Assembly (NCBI RefSeq): GCF_004355185.1 | Contig: NZ_CP037922.1 | Span: 3,690,001-3,754,000, forward strand | Origin: Hymenobacter radiodurans | Lineage (GTDB): Bacteria; Bacteroidota; Bacteroidia; Cytophagales; Hymenobacteraceae | Direction of reading: 5' to 3' | DNA: 64,000 bases | Notes under the pieces: model-generated | What the model was told of the DNA's origin: nothing | Seen by the model: the letters and a program-made list of their open reading frames with translations, nothing else | The model's database searches: none | Position numbers and translations under genes: made by a program | Shown here: positions 37,033-46,192 of the stretch, one piece after another | How the letters are laid out: the number at the start of each line of letters is the position of its first letter | How positions within the stretch are numbered: position 1 is the first letter of the stretch

Positions 37033-37533
37033 ATGAACCTTCAGCAGCAAATGGACTTACAGCAACAATTCGAAGCCGCCGTCTCTCGCGTAGACAACCT
37101 GCCCGGCGACCAGGCCGCACCGCATATGACCGAACTCTATGGCTTATATAAACAAGCAACGGAGGGCGACCACGATACCAAAGGCGAAGTAGTGGGCGAC
37201 GATAGCCCCGATAATCCTAGTGGCACACCTGGCATGTCGCAGGCGCAGTGGGACTCGTGGAGCAAGTTTAAAGGTGTAAGCGAGGAAGATGCGAAACGTC
37301 ACTATATAGAAAAGGTGAATGAAATAGCAGGTCCAGTTGGCGAGCAAACTTCCGTTATAACTGGATCAGGGCAGCCAGCAACTGGTTCGCAGGTAAAACC
37401 TGAAAATACGACTCCCTCCCAGCAGCCCGGCACAGGCCCCGGCGTTTCTACTGGCGGCTTGCGCGGTGATATTACAGCTGGTGCTCCGTATGGCGGCGAA
37501 GACAAGCTGAAGGGCGACCAAGAATCGGTTTGA
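37033..37533 (+). CDS. Acyl-CoA-binding-protein-like domain with disordered tail
   Basis: The start MNLQQQMDLQQQFEAAVSR (37033) is chosen over an earlier in-frame ATG at 36940 because the ACBP fold begins here. Residues about 10-95 match acyl-CoA-binding proteins: FEAAVSRVDNLP, LYGLYKQATEGD and WDSWSKFKGVSEEDAKRHYI, which hold the helix-2 Y-x-x-Y-K-Q-A-T and the K/W-x-x-W motif that grip the CoA moiety. A 70-residue Gly/Pro/Thr-rich tail follows, probably unstructured. Cytosolic, likely buffering acyl-CoA. Total 166 residues; ACBPs are normally about 90, so the tail is unusual. The gene is divergent from asnB. Confidence 0.8.
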   Translation: MNLQQQMDLQQQFEAAVSRVDNLPGDQAAPHMTELYGLYKQATEGDHDTKGEVVGDDSPDNPSGTPGMSQAQWDSWSKFKGVSEEDAKRHYIEKVNEIAGPVGEQTSVITGSGQPATGSQVKPENTTPSQQPGTGPGVSTGGLRGDITAGAPYGGEDKLKGDQESV

Positions 37534-37590
37534 GGCCTACACTGATGCCAGCCCGTAAGCCGGGCAACTAGTCAGTTTTTAATTAAGACT

Positions 37591-37632
37591 ATAAAAGAAG
37601 CCCCCAGATTAGTTCTGGGGGGCTTCTTTTAT
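37591..37632. terminator. Bidirectional terminator with unequal C5/G6 arms
   Basis: Stem ATAAAAGAAG-C5-AGA against TCT-G6-CTTCTTTTAT, loop TTAGT. The arms match perfectly except that one has five C and the other six G, which hints that a base was lost in the C tract. It separates convergent genes and contains the CTGGGGGGC motif at 37615-37623. Confidence 0.8.
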
Positions 37633-37639
37633 GCGTGCT

Positions 37640-39061
37640 TTAAAAAATCTTGCCGGGATTCATAATACCATGCGGGTCGAATACGCTTTTTATACCGCGC
37701 ATCAAGTTCAGCTGCGCTTCTCCCAGCGCGATGCCGATGTAGGGCTTTTGCACCAGCCCGATACCGTGCTCACCTGAGATGGTCCCCCCCAGTTTCACAC
37801 AAAGTTGAAATATCTCCCGGATCGGCTCAGCCAAGCCCTTGTGCCACATAGCATCATCAAGGTCGCCGCGAATGATATTTACGTGCAGATTGCCATCGCC
37901 AGCGTGGCCGTAGCATACCGAAGTAAATCCGTAGCGCTGCCCAATCTCTTTCACTCCTTTCAATAATGTGGGCAATTCGGCGCGAGGAACTACGGTATCT
38001 TCCTCCTTATACACAGAGTTATATCGGACGGCATTCCCCACGTTGCGACGTATTTTCCACAACTCTTCTTTCTGAGTAGCCGTGTCAGCGAGCAGTATTT
38101 CGCCGATGTCATACTTTTCTAGTACACCGTAGACCAGTTCGGCATCTTTGTACAGTTGCTCCAGTTCATTGCCATCCAGCTCGATAAGCAAGTGCGCGGT
38201 GATGTCGGGGGGCAAATTCAGCGGAATATTCAGGTAGCGCGCCGACCACTCAATGGCCTCACGCTCCATAAACTCCATTCCGGAAGGCACGATACCAGCC
38301 CGAAATATTTCTGAGACTGCAGCGGCGGCTTGCGTCTGGTCGCGAAAAGGCACTAGCAACACGATATCCTGCTTCGGGTGCGGAATAAGCCGAAAAACGA
38401 CGCGCGTAATAATACCTAGCGTTCCCTCCGACCCTACCATCAGTTGAGTCAGGTTGTAGCCGGTAGCGTTTTTCAGAACATTGGCTCCCGTCCAAATAAT
38501 ATCACCAGTAGGCAGAACTACCTGCAAATTGAGCACATAGTCCTTGGTCACGCCATACTTTACGGCCTTCGGACCACCGCTGCTTTGGCTCAAATTGCCC
38601 CCCAGAAAGCAACTACCCTTGCTGGCAGGGTCTGGCGGGTAGAACAAGCCCTTCGCCTGTACTGCTTCCTGAAACACCTGGTTGATAACGCCCGGCTCGA
38701 CAGTAGCCTGCAGGTTTCGCTCGTCGATTTCAATAATTTTATTAAGGCGCTCCGTGCTTAGCACCACGCCATGGTGTATAGGCAAAGCGCCACCACTCAA
38801 CCCAGTGCCTGCACCGCGCGGCGTGACAGGAATGTGGTGCTGATGGCACAAACGAACAATCTGGCTGATCTCTTCAGCGTTAGCCGGACGTAATACAACG
38901 TCAGGAGCAAAATGCAGATCCTCTGTGTGGTCGCGGCCATAGTCGGCGTAGGCATCAGCAGTAGCGGCGGCTTCAGCGCGTTGAGCCGTGAAAAGGTGTG
39001 CAGGGCCCACGATGGCCTCAAAAGCCACCAGTAATTCGGGGGTGAGCGGTTGAAAATTCAT
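37640..39061 (-). CDS. FAD-linked oxidase, glycolate/D-lactate dehydrogenase type (GlcD-like)
   Basis: A 473-residue flavoprotein of the VAO family that oxidises 2-hydroxy acids such as glycolate or D-lactate. The FAD-binding part has VTPRGAGTGLSGGALPIHH (about 77-95), LQATVEPGVINQVF and GGNLSQSSGGPKAVKYGVTK, then GSEGTLGIITRVVF. The C-terminal part has CYGHAGDGNLHVNII (about 385-399) and SGEHGIGLVQKPYI (about 433-446), which carry catalytic/metal histidines. No GlcE or GlcF partner is seen here, so the electron acceptor is open. Transcribed towards a strong terminator. Confidence 0.92.
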   Translation of the reverse strand: MNFQPLTPELLVAFEAIVGPAHLFTAQRAEAAATADAYADYGRDHTEDLHFAPDVVLRPANAEEISQIVRLCHQHHIPVTPRGAGTGLSGGALPIHHGVVLSTERLNKIIEIDERNLQATVEPGVINQVFQEAVQAKGLFYPPDPASKGSCFLGGNLSQSSGGPKAVKYGVTKDYVLNLQVVLPTGDIIWTGANVLKNATGYNLTQLMVGSEGTLGIITRVVFRLIPHPKQDIVLLVPFRDQTQAAAAVSEIFRAGIVPSGMEFMEREAIEWSARYLNIPLNLPPDITAHLLIELDGNELEQLYKDAELVYGVLEKYDIGEILLADTATQKEELWKIRRNVGNAVRYNSVYKEEDTVVPRAELPTLLKGVKEIGQRYGFTSVCYGHAGDGNLHVNIIRGDLDDAMWHKGLAEPIREIFQLCVKLGGTISGEHGIGLVQKPYIGIALGEAQLNLMRGIKSVFDPHGIMNPGKIF

Positions 39062-39091
39062 CGAAATTTGAAAGCAAATGACTGATTCGAG

Positions 39092-39099
39092 TATCTTTG
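39092..39099 (+). promoter_or_regulatory. Candidate -7 promoter of the NlpC/P60 gene
   Basis: TATCTTTG (TAnnTTTG) lies between an in-frame ATG at 39078 and the next ATG at 39105, so the upstream ATG would not be transcribed and 39105 or a later Met is the start. Confidence 0.5.
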
Positions 39100-39104
39100 C
39101 GCCA

Positions 39105-39773
39105 ATGCAGAAACACCCTACGAAGGTACATGTTTCGAGACAGTATAGCCGCCTAATCGCTATGCTGCTACTAATGACGCTGGTGTGGCTGGCCAGTTGC
39201 GGCGGCGCAAAAAAAGTAAACTACCGCAACGGGCGCTACTACTCAGCCCGTGAAATGGCCCGAATAAAGGCCGCTGAACGGCGCAAAGGCGGTTCTAAAT
39301 CAAAGAGTAAATATGCATCGTCCCGAGGAAAGACGAAGGTAGTAGCTAAGCGTGGTGCCCGACGGAAGCTGCCTGCCAATATCAGCCGAGAGTTGGCCAC
39401 TGTTATTCAGACGGCGCGGTCATACGAAGGTACTCCCTATAAATGGGGCGGTACAACCCGTCTGGGAATGGATTGCTCAGGACTTCTCGCTACCTCGTTT
39501 AGTGCTATCAACGTTGACATTCCGCGTTCCTCTAATGAGCAAGCAGAATGGGGTACTCCAGTTCGTTCTCAAGAACTGCAGGTAGGTGATCTAGTATTTT
39601 TTGGTGCTTCACCCGGTAGCAACCGCATCACGCACGTTGGCTTAGTAACAGAAGCCACAGCCGAAAGTGTGCAGTTTATTCACGCTTCTAGCTCTTTAGG
39701 GGTTACTGAGAACAGTTTAGATACTGATTACTACCTCAGCAGATTTATTAAGGCTGTCCGACCCAAGTTGTGA
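39105..39773 (+). CDS. NlpC/P60 (C40) peptidoglycan endopeptidase lipoprotein
   Basis: A predicted lipoprotein: a basic N-terminus, hydrophobic MLLLMTLVWLASC with lipobox L-A-S-C, then a Lys/Arg/Ser-rich linker of about 50 residues. The C-terminal ~110 residues are an NlpC/P60 cysteine peptidase with catalytic Cys in MDCSGLLATSF, His in ITHVGLVTEA and the third site in FIHASSSLG. Such enzymes cut the D-Glu/meso-DAP bond in cell-wall stem peptides. The start follows from the promoter position; an internal Met just before the hydrophobic core (near 39162) is the alternative. Divergent from glcD-like gene. Confidence 0.85.
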   Translation: MQKHPTKVHVSRQYSRLIAMLLLMTLVWLASCGGAKKVNYRNGRYYSAREMARIKAAERRKGGSKSKSKYASSRGKTKVVAKRGARRKLPANISRELATVIQTARSYEGTPYKWGGTTRLGMDCSGLLATSFSAINVDIPRSSNEQAEWGTPVRSQELQVGDLVFFGASPGSNRITHVGLVTEATAESVQFIHASSSLGVTENSLDTDYYLSRFIKAVRPKL

Positions 39774-39866
39774 AATTGCCTTCTACCTTTGCGGCCGCAA
39801 ATTGGATCTATCAACTTTTGGTAGAATAGTTAATGATTCGATAATGCATAGCTACAAAGTCATCAG

Positions 39867-39874
39867 TACTTTTG
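39867..39874 (+). promoter_or_regulatory. Candidate -7 promoter of the TonB-dependent receptor
   Basis: TACTTTTG, 46 bp before the receptor ATG. Another match, TACCTTTG, is at 39784-39791, so two start sites are possible. Confidence 0.4.
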
Positions 39875-39920
39875 TAGCGCCGTCGTCTGGCTTCTTCTTT
39901 TTTCACCTTTTTTTCTCTCT

Positions 39921-42900
39921 ATGAAACAGTTACGTTTACGCTACTTGCTGTTGTTTCTGCTTAGCGTCTGTACAGCGAGGCTGGGTTGGGCGCAGGGCGT
40001 TACCACATCAGCTATGACCGGTATTATTACCGATCAAACTGGTGCAGGGCTGCCCGGAGCAACAGTTATTGCTGTTCACACACCTACCAACACGCAGTAT
40101 GTAGCTCCTACTAATGCTGAGGGACGCTTCAACCTACAAAACATGCGTGTAGGTGGTCCTTATAACGTGCGTGTTACGTTCATTGGCTACCAAGAAGCTG
40201 TACGGGAGAACATCACTTTAACTTTGGGTCAGGTACTGCGCCTAGATGTAAACCTGAGTGAAGCTACCACTCAACTGGCTGGTGTAGTTGTGACGGGCGA
40301 AGATTCGCGCTCTGTACTCAGCGGTGGCCGCGCCGGTTCTACTACTAACATCAGTACCGAAGAAATTCAGCGTCTACCTACTATCACGCGTAACCTAAAC
40401 GATTTCACTCGTTTGACGCCCCAGGCTTCATCTACTTCCTCCGGCTCTATTGGAGGTGGTAACTTCCGTCAAAATAACATTACTATTGACGGTTCTGACT
40501 TCAACAACAACTTCGGTATTGGAGGCAACCTTCCCGCTGGTGGTAACCCTATCTCACTGGATGCTGTGTCGGAAATCACAGTAAACGTAACGCCTTTCGA
40601 CGTGCGTCAGTCAGGCTTCATTGGTAGCGCCGTGAATGCCGTAACCCGCTCCGGGACTAATGATTTCTCCGGCTCAGTTTATACTTACTGGAGAAATGAC
40701 AAGCTACAAGGCAATGAAGTAGGCGACGAAACATTTACAAAGCAAAAGTTGGAAGAAAAGCAATACGGCTTTCGGTTAGGCGGTCCCATTATTAAGGATA
40801 AGCTTTTCTTCTTTGTTAATGCCGAAAAGCTTGATAGAACTAGCCCTGGTCAGCAAAGCGTAGTTTCTTCAGCGGAGCAACCTTATGGTGTTGCTGGTAC
40901 GCCCGCCAACGTTGTGCGTCCCACTGCTGCTCAATTAGATGAATTCAGCAATTATCTGCGAGATACTTATAACTACGAGACCGGACCCTACTCTGGTTAC
41001 TCCTTCCAAACCGACCGTACTACCCTTTTAGGACGTCTTGACTGGAATATCAGCACCAACCACCGGCTTACTGTTCGTTACAACCAAGTAGAGAGCAAGT
41101 CACCCAGCTTTGTTAGTGGATCTAGAAGCCCTTTAGGTAACTTTCAGTTCGGTGCTAACGCTCGTACCAGCAACCTTGCTTTGTGGTATAAGAACTCTAA
41201 TTATTATCAGGAACAGAACTTTTACTCGCTGGCTGTTGAGGCCAACTCTACTTTTGGAGGCAAGTTCTTCAATACATTACGGGCTACTTACACTAATCAG
41301 AATGATCCCCGTAGCTCAGATAGCGAGGTTTTCCCATTCGTAGATATCTTGGATGGTAGCCCTGGCACCACTGGTAATCCTATCACTTCTTTCGGATACG
41401 AACCATTCACGTATGGCAACCTACGCGATGTACAAACCTATTCGGTTGTTGACTTTGTGAACTTCACAGCAGGTATTCACAATCTCACGGCTGGCTTCCA
41501 ATTCGATCTGCAAAACACCAAGAACGGCTTCCAGCGCTTTGCCACTAGCTATTATACCTTCAGCTCGTGGGATGATTTCAAAAATGGCGCGAAGCCCCGT
41601 GATTTCGCTCTTACCTATTCATTGCTACCTGGTTTTGAGCAGGCCTTCCCTCGCTTTCAAACAGCTCAGGGCTCCGTGTATGCTCAAGACGAAATTAACG
41701 TAACCGATAAGTTGCGTATAACTGCAGGTTTAAGAGCTGAGTTGAACTCATATTTGGATGTAAAAGAGATTCAAACACATCCAATTGTAGCAAGCCTAGC
41801 ATTTGCTAACGGTGAGCAGATCGACACAGGCATATTGCCTAAGAACCGCGTATTATGGTCACCTCGCTTAGGTTTCAATTATGATGTAAAAGGTGATCGC
41901 ACACTACAAGTACGTGGTGGCAGCGGCCTTTTCGCTGGCCGTGTTCCCACGGTATGGATTGTATCTCAGTCTGGTGACGCTGGTATGATTCAGTTGACTA
42001 CTACCTCTTCAGGTAACGATACTCCTGGTCCATTTAATCCGGATCCAGCAGCTTACCGTCCAGATACTCCTCCAGCAGCTGGTACCCAAGTACCAGGTAC
42101 AATTAGTGCAACTGATCGTGATTTCAAAAATCCACAGACTTGGAAGAGCAGCTTAGCTGTTGATGCTCAATTGCCTTTTGGCATAGTAGGTACCTTGGAA
42201 GGTATTTATAACAAAGACCTCACCGTAGCACTAGGCCGTAACCCCAACTTAGTAGAAGCGCAGCCGCTGAACATCGCTGGTTACCCAGATAATCGGCCGA
42301 TCTATCCAAATGCTGTTTTCAACAAGTTTATTAATCCGCTAACTCCAGGTAGTGCTACCCCTAGTGCTACTAACCCGGGCCCAAACCAGCCAGTAGCTAA
42401 TGGTAACCCCTTAGGTACACAAGCCTTCAATACTGTTGTTCTAGACAATGGAACAAAGGGCTATTACTGGTCAGTAGCAGGCAAACTAGAAAAGCGCTTT
42501 GAAGGAGGCTTATTTGCTTCGGTTGCGTATGTACGCAGCAACGCTGAAGTTTTGTTTGATGGCGGCGGCGACCAATTGTTGAATACTTGGTCGAACACCC
42601 AAATCGTTAATAACTCGAACAACCCCGAGCTGAGCTACGCTAACTACGTTGTACCTCATCGTGTAATCGGCTCTTTGTCTTATCGTAAGGAGTACCTTGG
42701 CCACTTAGGAACCACCATTTCATTGTTCTATGAAGGTTCTACCCAAGGTCGCTTTTCTTACGCTTACGGGGGTGACTTCAACCGCGATGGTCAGACTTCA
42801 AATGATCTGATCTATATACCGAAAGATGGTTCGGAGATCGACTTCTCTGACTTCAACTACGGTACTACTGCGGCGCCTAACAACGTGAGTGGAGCCCGCC

Positions 42901-43325
42901 AGGAAGACTTATTTTTCCAGTACATCGAGCAGGATGACTATTTGAGAAGCCGCAAGGGCCAATACGCTGAACGCAACGGTGCAAAGTTTCCATGGCGTCA
43001 TCAAGTAGACGTGAAACTTGCGCAGGATCTTTTCATGGACCTTGGCGGCAAGCGTAACACTTTACAATTTACGCTTGACATTTTCAATGTAGGAAACCTG
43101 CTCAATGAGAATTGGGGCGTATTCAAGTCTGTTAACAATGCTTCTATCTTGGTTCCAACTAACGTGACAACCAATAATACCACGGTTAATCCAGGTGGAA
43201 CAACTCGCCCAACTTTCCGTTTGGCTACAGACCGCAATCAGCCTATTACTTCCACTTTCAGAAATAATAACTCGCTGACATCAACTTACTTCATGCAGTT
43301 TGGCTTGCGCTACATCTTCAACTAA
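39921..43325 (+). CDS. TonB-dependent receptor, Oar-like, with carboxypeptidase-regulatory-like domain
   Basis: A 1134-residue outer-membrane protein. The signal peptide is followed at about residues 29-110 by a carboxypeptidase-regulatory-like beta domain (MTGIITDQTGAGLPGATVIA ... NLQNMRVGGPYNVRVTFIGY), then a plug with SGGRAGSTTNISTEEIQRLP and VNVTPFDVRQSGFIGSAVNA, and a long beta-barrel ending in the aromatic MQFGLRYIFN typical of outer-membrane barrels. The layout is that of Oar-type receptors. It imports an unknown large substrate with TonB/ExbBD energy or acts in surface adhesion. No SusD partner follows, so it is not a SusC pair. Codon use is regular and it has its own terminator. Confidence 0.9.
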   Translation: MKQLRLRYLLLFLLSVCTARLGWAQGVTTSAMTGIITDQTGAGLPGATVIAVHTPTNTQYVAPTNAEGRFNLQNMRVGGPYNVRVTFIGYQEAVRENITLTLGQVLRLDVNLSEATTQLAGVVVTGEDSRSVLSGGRAGSTTNISTEEIQRLPTITRNLNDFTRLTPQASSTSSGSIGGGNFRQNNITIDGSDFNNNFGIGGNLPAGGNPISLDAVSEITVNVTPFDVRQSGFIGSAVNAVTRSGTNDFSGSVYTYWRNDKLQGNEVGDETFTKQKLEEKQYGFRLGGPIIKDKLFFFVNAEKLDRTSPGQQSVVSSAEQPYGVAGTPANVVRPTAAQLDEFSNYLRDTYNYETGPYSGYSFQTDRTTLLGRLDWNISTNHRLTVRYNQVESKSPSFVSGSRSPLGNFQFGANARTSNLALWYKNSNYYQEQNFYSLAVEANSTFGGKFFNTLRATYTNQNDPRSSDSEVFPFVDILDGSPGTTGNPITSFGYEPFTYGNLRDVQTYSVVDFVNFTAGIHNLTAGFQFDLQNTKNGFQRFATSYYTFSSWDDFKNGAKPRDFALTYSLLPGFEQAFPRFQTAQGSVYAQDEINVTDKLRITAGLRAELNSYLDVKEIQTHPIVASLAFANGEQIDTGILPKNRVLWSPRLGFNYDVKGDRTLQVRGGSGLFAGRVPTVWIVSQSGDAGMIQLTTTSSGNDTPGPFNPDPAAYRPDTPPAAGTQVPGTISATDRDFKNPQTWKSSLAVDAQLPFGIVGTLEGIYNKDLTVALGRNPNLVEAQPLNIAGYPDNRPIYPNAVFNKFINPLTPGSATPSATNPGPNQPVANGNPLGTQAFNTVVLDNGTKGYYWSVAGKLEKRFEGGLFASVAYVRSNAEVLFDGGGDQLLNTWSNTQIVNNSNNPELSYANYVVPHRVIGSLSYRKEYLGHLGTTISLFYEGSTQGRFSYAYGGDFNRDGQTSNDLIYIPKDGSEIDFSDFNYGTTAAPNNVSGARQEDLFFQYIEQDDYLRSRKGQYAERNGAKFPWRHQVDVKLAQDLFMDLGGKRNTLQFTLDIFNVGNLLNENWGVFKSVNNASILVPTNVTTNNTTVNPGGTTRPTFRLATDRNQPITSTFRNNNSLTSTYFMQFGLRYIFN

Positions 43326-43347
43326 GCCAAGCTATTACTTGATTCTG

Positions 43348-43378
43348 AAAGCGGCCGGAGAAATTCTCCGGCCGCTTT
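43348..43378 (+). terminator. Intrinsic terminator of the TonB-dependent receptor
   Basis: Perfect 15-bp arms (43348-43362 and 43364-43378), GC-rich core GCGGCCGGAGAA / TTCTCCGGCCGC, followed by T tract; 23 bp after the stop. Confidence 0.9.
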
Positions 43379-43424
43379 TTTTGAGTGGCAATGGAAAAGA
43401 TTTGCCAAAAAAAGCCCCCCAGCC

Positions 43425-43454
43425 TTGCAGAATCCGAAACGCGCCGTACTTTTG
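43425..43454 (+). promoter_or_regulatory. Promoter of tRNA-Ala
   Basis: TTG (43425-43427), a 19-base spacer and TACTTTTG (43447-43454) match the Bacteroidota consensus TTG-N19-TAnnTTTG very well. The tRNA starts 39 bp downstream. Confidence 0.7.
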
Positions 43455-43491
43455 TCCCACCAAACACGGAAGGTGAATGGCATAACAGAAA

Positions 43492-43566
<75 letters not shown>

Positions 43567-43569
43567 CTC

Positions 43570-43608
43570 AAACAAAAGGCCCGGCTTATCCAGCTGGGCC
43601 TTTTGTTT
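43570..43608 (+). terminator. Terminator after tRNA-Ala
   Basis: Perfect 13-bp arms AAACAAAAGGCCC and GGGCCTTTTGTTT with a 13-base loop, starting 4 bp after the tRNA. Confidence 0.85.
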
Positions 43609-43670
43609 GGACTTCAGATTCCGTAAGCAACTGAGCGTTGCTGTTCAGTAGGCATCAAGTCTTAAGTCAG

Positions 43671-43705
43671 AAAAAAGCCTCCCAGACATATTCTGGGGGC
43701 TTTTT
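43671..43705. terminator. Terminator at the end of cysK, imperfect stem
   Basis: AAAAAAGCCTCCCAGA / TCTGGGGGCTTTTT with loop CATAT, placed 20 bp beyond the cysK stop (minus strand). The stem is one base short in the G5 run; with six G it would pair fully (one G-U). Confidence 0.7.
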
Positions 43706-43724
43706 CTTTACTTATTATTGCACC

Positions 43725-44644
43725 TTACACAAACAACCCTTCTACAGACAGATACCGCTCGCCGGTGTCATAGCAAAACGTGAGCACGCGGCTGCCTTGG
43801 GGCATTTCGGCAAGCTTTTGAGCTACGGCGGCCAAAGAGGCCCCAGACGAAACACCCACAAAAATCCCTTCCTCGCGGGCTGCACGACGTGCCATATCGA
43901 AGGCGGCTTGTTGACTTACCTGGATGGTGCCGTCCAGAATATTCGTGTGCAAGTTATTAGGAATGAAGCCGGCGCCGATGCCTTGAATAGGATGCGGGCC
44001 AGGGGCACCGCCACTAATAACCGGCGACAATTCAGGCTCCACGGCGAAGGTCAGCATCTTCGGAAATAATGGCTTAAGCACCTCCGTCACAGCGGTAATA
44101 TGCCCCCCGTGCCAACTCCCGTGATGTGATAGTCGAAGCCTTCGGGCGCGTCGCGCAGAATTTCCTGAGCGGTTGTTTCAGCGTGCACTTTAATATTGGC
44201 GGGGTTATCAAACTGCATAGGGATCCAGGCGCCAGGGGTGTTTTGCACGATTTCATTGGCTTTTTCAATAGCGCCTTTCATGCCTTTCTCGCGCGGTGTC
44301 AGCTCCAGGTTCGCGCCATACGCTGTCATCAGACGACGGCGCTCAATCGACATTGATTCGGGCATCACCAAAGTAAGTTTGTAGCCTTTTACGGCCGCTA
44401 CCATAGCCAGACCGACGCCGGTATTGCCGGAAGTTGGCTCTACAATCAAGCTATCGGGCTTGAGGATACCATCTTTTTCGGCCTGCTCAATCATAGAAAG
44501 GGCAATACGGTCTTTGATGCTGCCGCCGGGATTAGCGCGTTCCACCTTCATCCAGACTTCCACATCGGGGCGGTTGGCAAAAAGGCGATTGATACGCAGT
44601 AAGGGAGTATTGCCGATGGTGTCGAGAATGGTATTTGCTTTCAT
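43725..44644 (-). pseudogene. cysK: Cysteine synthase, frame broken in a G6 tract
   Basis: O-acetylserine sulfhydrylase, which makes L-cysteine from O-acetylserine and sulfide with PLP. The first frame (44644 to 44087) has [13 protein letters not shown], the PLP-lysine segment [16 protein letters not shown] and [16 protein letters not shown], and ends shortly after HITGVGTGG. The second frame (44090 to 43725) continues [19 protein letters not shown] and has [11 protein letters not shown]. Adding one base to the C6 run 44103-44108 gives [14 protein letters not shown], the expected continuation. Because this is a core enzyme and no other copy is in the window, a sequencing error is at least as likely as a true mutation. 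It lies just downstream of cysE. Confidence 0.85.
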
Positions 44645-44727
44645 TTTCAGATGTGTGTAGGTAGATGTAAGAGACTAATTATCAGGGACAAGCCACCAGA
44701 AACAATGTTGGCTTGTCTATTCGGAAT

Positions 44728-45555
44728 TCATATGGAAAAGGAAATATCCGCACTGGGATCTTCGGTGCGGGTCACATGGAGCTGTGCTTTATGATAAACA
44801 CGGGAATGGGAAGGGACGCTATCAGTCAGCCAGACGTTGCCGCCGATAATGCTGTGGCTACCTACCACCGTACTGCCCCCTAGGATGGTTGCATTGGCAT
44901 ACACCACTACGTTATCTTCAATAGTTGGATGGCGCTTAATGCCTTGCAGCTGCTTGGCCACGCTCAGGGCGCCCAGCGTAACCCCCTGAAATATTTTGAC
45001 ATGGGCCCCGATGACTGCCGTCTCACCTATCACAATGCCGGTGCCGTGGTCAATACAGAAGGAAGAACCAATACGGGCGCCAGGATGAATATCAATGCCG
45101 GTGCGGGTGTGGGCGTACTCACCGAGCAGCCGGGGCACGCGAGGAACCGCTAACTGGTGCAGCGCATGGGCCAGCCGGTGCAATGCGATGGCGTAAAAAC
45201 CCGGATACGTGGATACTACCTCGGCTACCCCCTGCGCGGCAGGGTCGGCGGCCACAATGGCATTCGCATCGAGCAGCAACAATTCCCGCAGGTGCGGGAG
45301 CTGCGCGCCTAAGGCAGATGCTACGGCCTCAGGGGCCTGGAGAGACAGAATAGGGCGAAGCAAGGCCGTCAGGTCGGCACGGAGGTGGCTCAACGTGGCA
45401 GCTACGGCATCGGCGCTGGATAATTGGCGGTCGGCACGCTCAGGGAATAACAAAGACAGTAGCTGGTCGGCCCAATGGCAAAAGGCGTGCGCTGGCAATG
45501 GAACGGTGGCTTGTTGGTGTGCTAAAGCCAGCGTCTGAACAAATTCTTCGGACAT
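44728..45555 (-). CDS. cysE: Serine O-acetyltransferase
   Basis: Makes O-acetylserine from serine and acetyl-CoA, the substrate of the neighbouring cysteine synthase. The 275-residue protein has a helical N-terminal part with YPGFYAIALHRLAHAL (about 145-160), the H-x7-G stretch GIDIHPGARIGSSFCIDHGT (catalytic His/Asp, about 172-191) and a left-handed beta-helix (IGETAVIGAHVKIFQGVTLG). This long form, with an extended N-terminus, resembles the EpsC group. The gene ends 83 bp before the cysK start on the same strand, so the two form a cysteine operon. Confidence 0.92.
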   Translation of the reverse strand: MSEEFVQTLALAHQQATVPLPAHAFCHWADQLLSLLFPERADRQLSSADAVAATLSHLRADLTALLRPILSLQAPEAVASALGAQLPHLRELLLLDANAIVAADPAAQGVAEVVSTYPGFYAIALHRLAHALHQLAVPRVPRLLGEYAHTRTGIDIHPGARIGSSFCIDHGTGIVIGETAVIGAHVKIFQGVTLGALSVAKQLQGIKRHPTIEDNVVVYANATILGGSTVVGSHSIIGGNVWLTDSVPSHSRVYHKAQLHVTRTEDPSADISFSI

Positions 45556-45755
45556 AAAGAGTATGCGTAAGGGCGCTATATGGCTGCTCTGGGGCAGCTT
45601 GACAGGCCCATTGGGCCTAAGATAACGTCATTTGAAGTAGCAGCAACAATCGGTAGTAGCGAAGGTTTGGGGCAGCTACACGCAGACAACCGCAACACTG
45701 CCTTGCTCGTTATGAAAGCACAACCTCCGACACTTCACTCCAAAACACCCCATTT

Positions 45756-46103
45756 ATGTCCGATTCCACTATCATCAAAGTCGATTCTCAGCACTCGCCC
45801 AAAGGCAACGACGGGGAAAAGTACCTCGCCTCAGGCAAGAACATATCCATGCGCCTCTGGGAAAATGAGCAGCCCAGCGACGACAAAGAGCCCGTATCGC
45901 GGCCTTATGAAACAGTAGGCTATGTGATTAGTGGCCGCGCCGAGCTACACTCCGAGGGCCAAGTGGTCATACTGGAGCCCGGCAATTCGTGGGTGGTGCC
46001 CAAAGGAGCCTCGCATACGTACAAAATTCTGGAAACCTTCACGGCTGTAGAAGCCACCACTCCTCCCTACCAAGTACACGGCCGCGAAGACAAGCAGGCC
46101 TAA
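45756..46103 (+). CDS. Small cupin-domain protein
   Basis: A single-domain cupin of 115 residues: YETVGYVISGRAELHSEGQV (about 49-68) and GNSWVVPKGASHTYKILETF (about 74-93) are the two conserved cupin motifs. The metal ligands are incomplete (first-motif His pair absent, one His in the second motif), so enzymatic activity is uncertain. Divergent from cysE; the C-terminus ends shortly before a strong bidirectional terminator. Function unknown. Confidence 0.8.
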   Translation: MSDSTIIKVDSQHSPKGNDGEKYLASGKNISMRLWENEQPSDDKEPVSRPYETVGYVISGRAELHSEGQVVILEPGNSWVVPKGASHTYKILETFTAVEATTPPYQVHGREDKQA

Positions 46104-46123
46104 GGCCGCGCTTCCTTCACCGC

Positions 46124-46179
46124 AAAAAAGCCCCCCAGTCAGCTTACAGTAATCTGAAAGCTGACTGGGGGGCTTTTTT
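46124..46179. terminator. 22-bp perfect-stem bidirectional terminator
   Basis: Arms 46124-46145 and 46158-46179 are exact reverse complements, each carrying the CTGGGGGGC motif with A6/T6 ends, loop of 12 bases. It ends both the cupin gene and the convergent PPIase gene. Confidence 0.95.
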
Positions 46180-46192
46180 ATAAAGCTAAGTG

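Noticed and set aside
46124..46179. Explaining all CTGGGGGGC copies as terminator stems
   Set aside because: Only a few copies (37615, 46130, 46165) are in stems; most are single copies inside genes or are followed by A runs rather than T runs.
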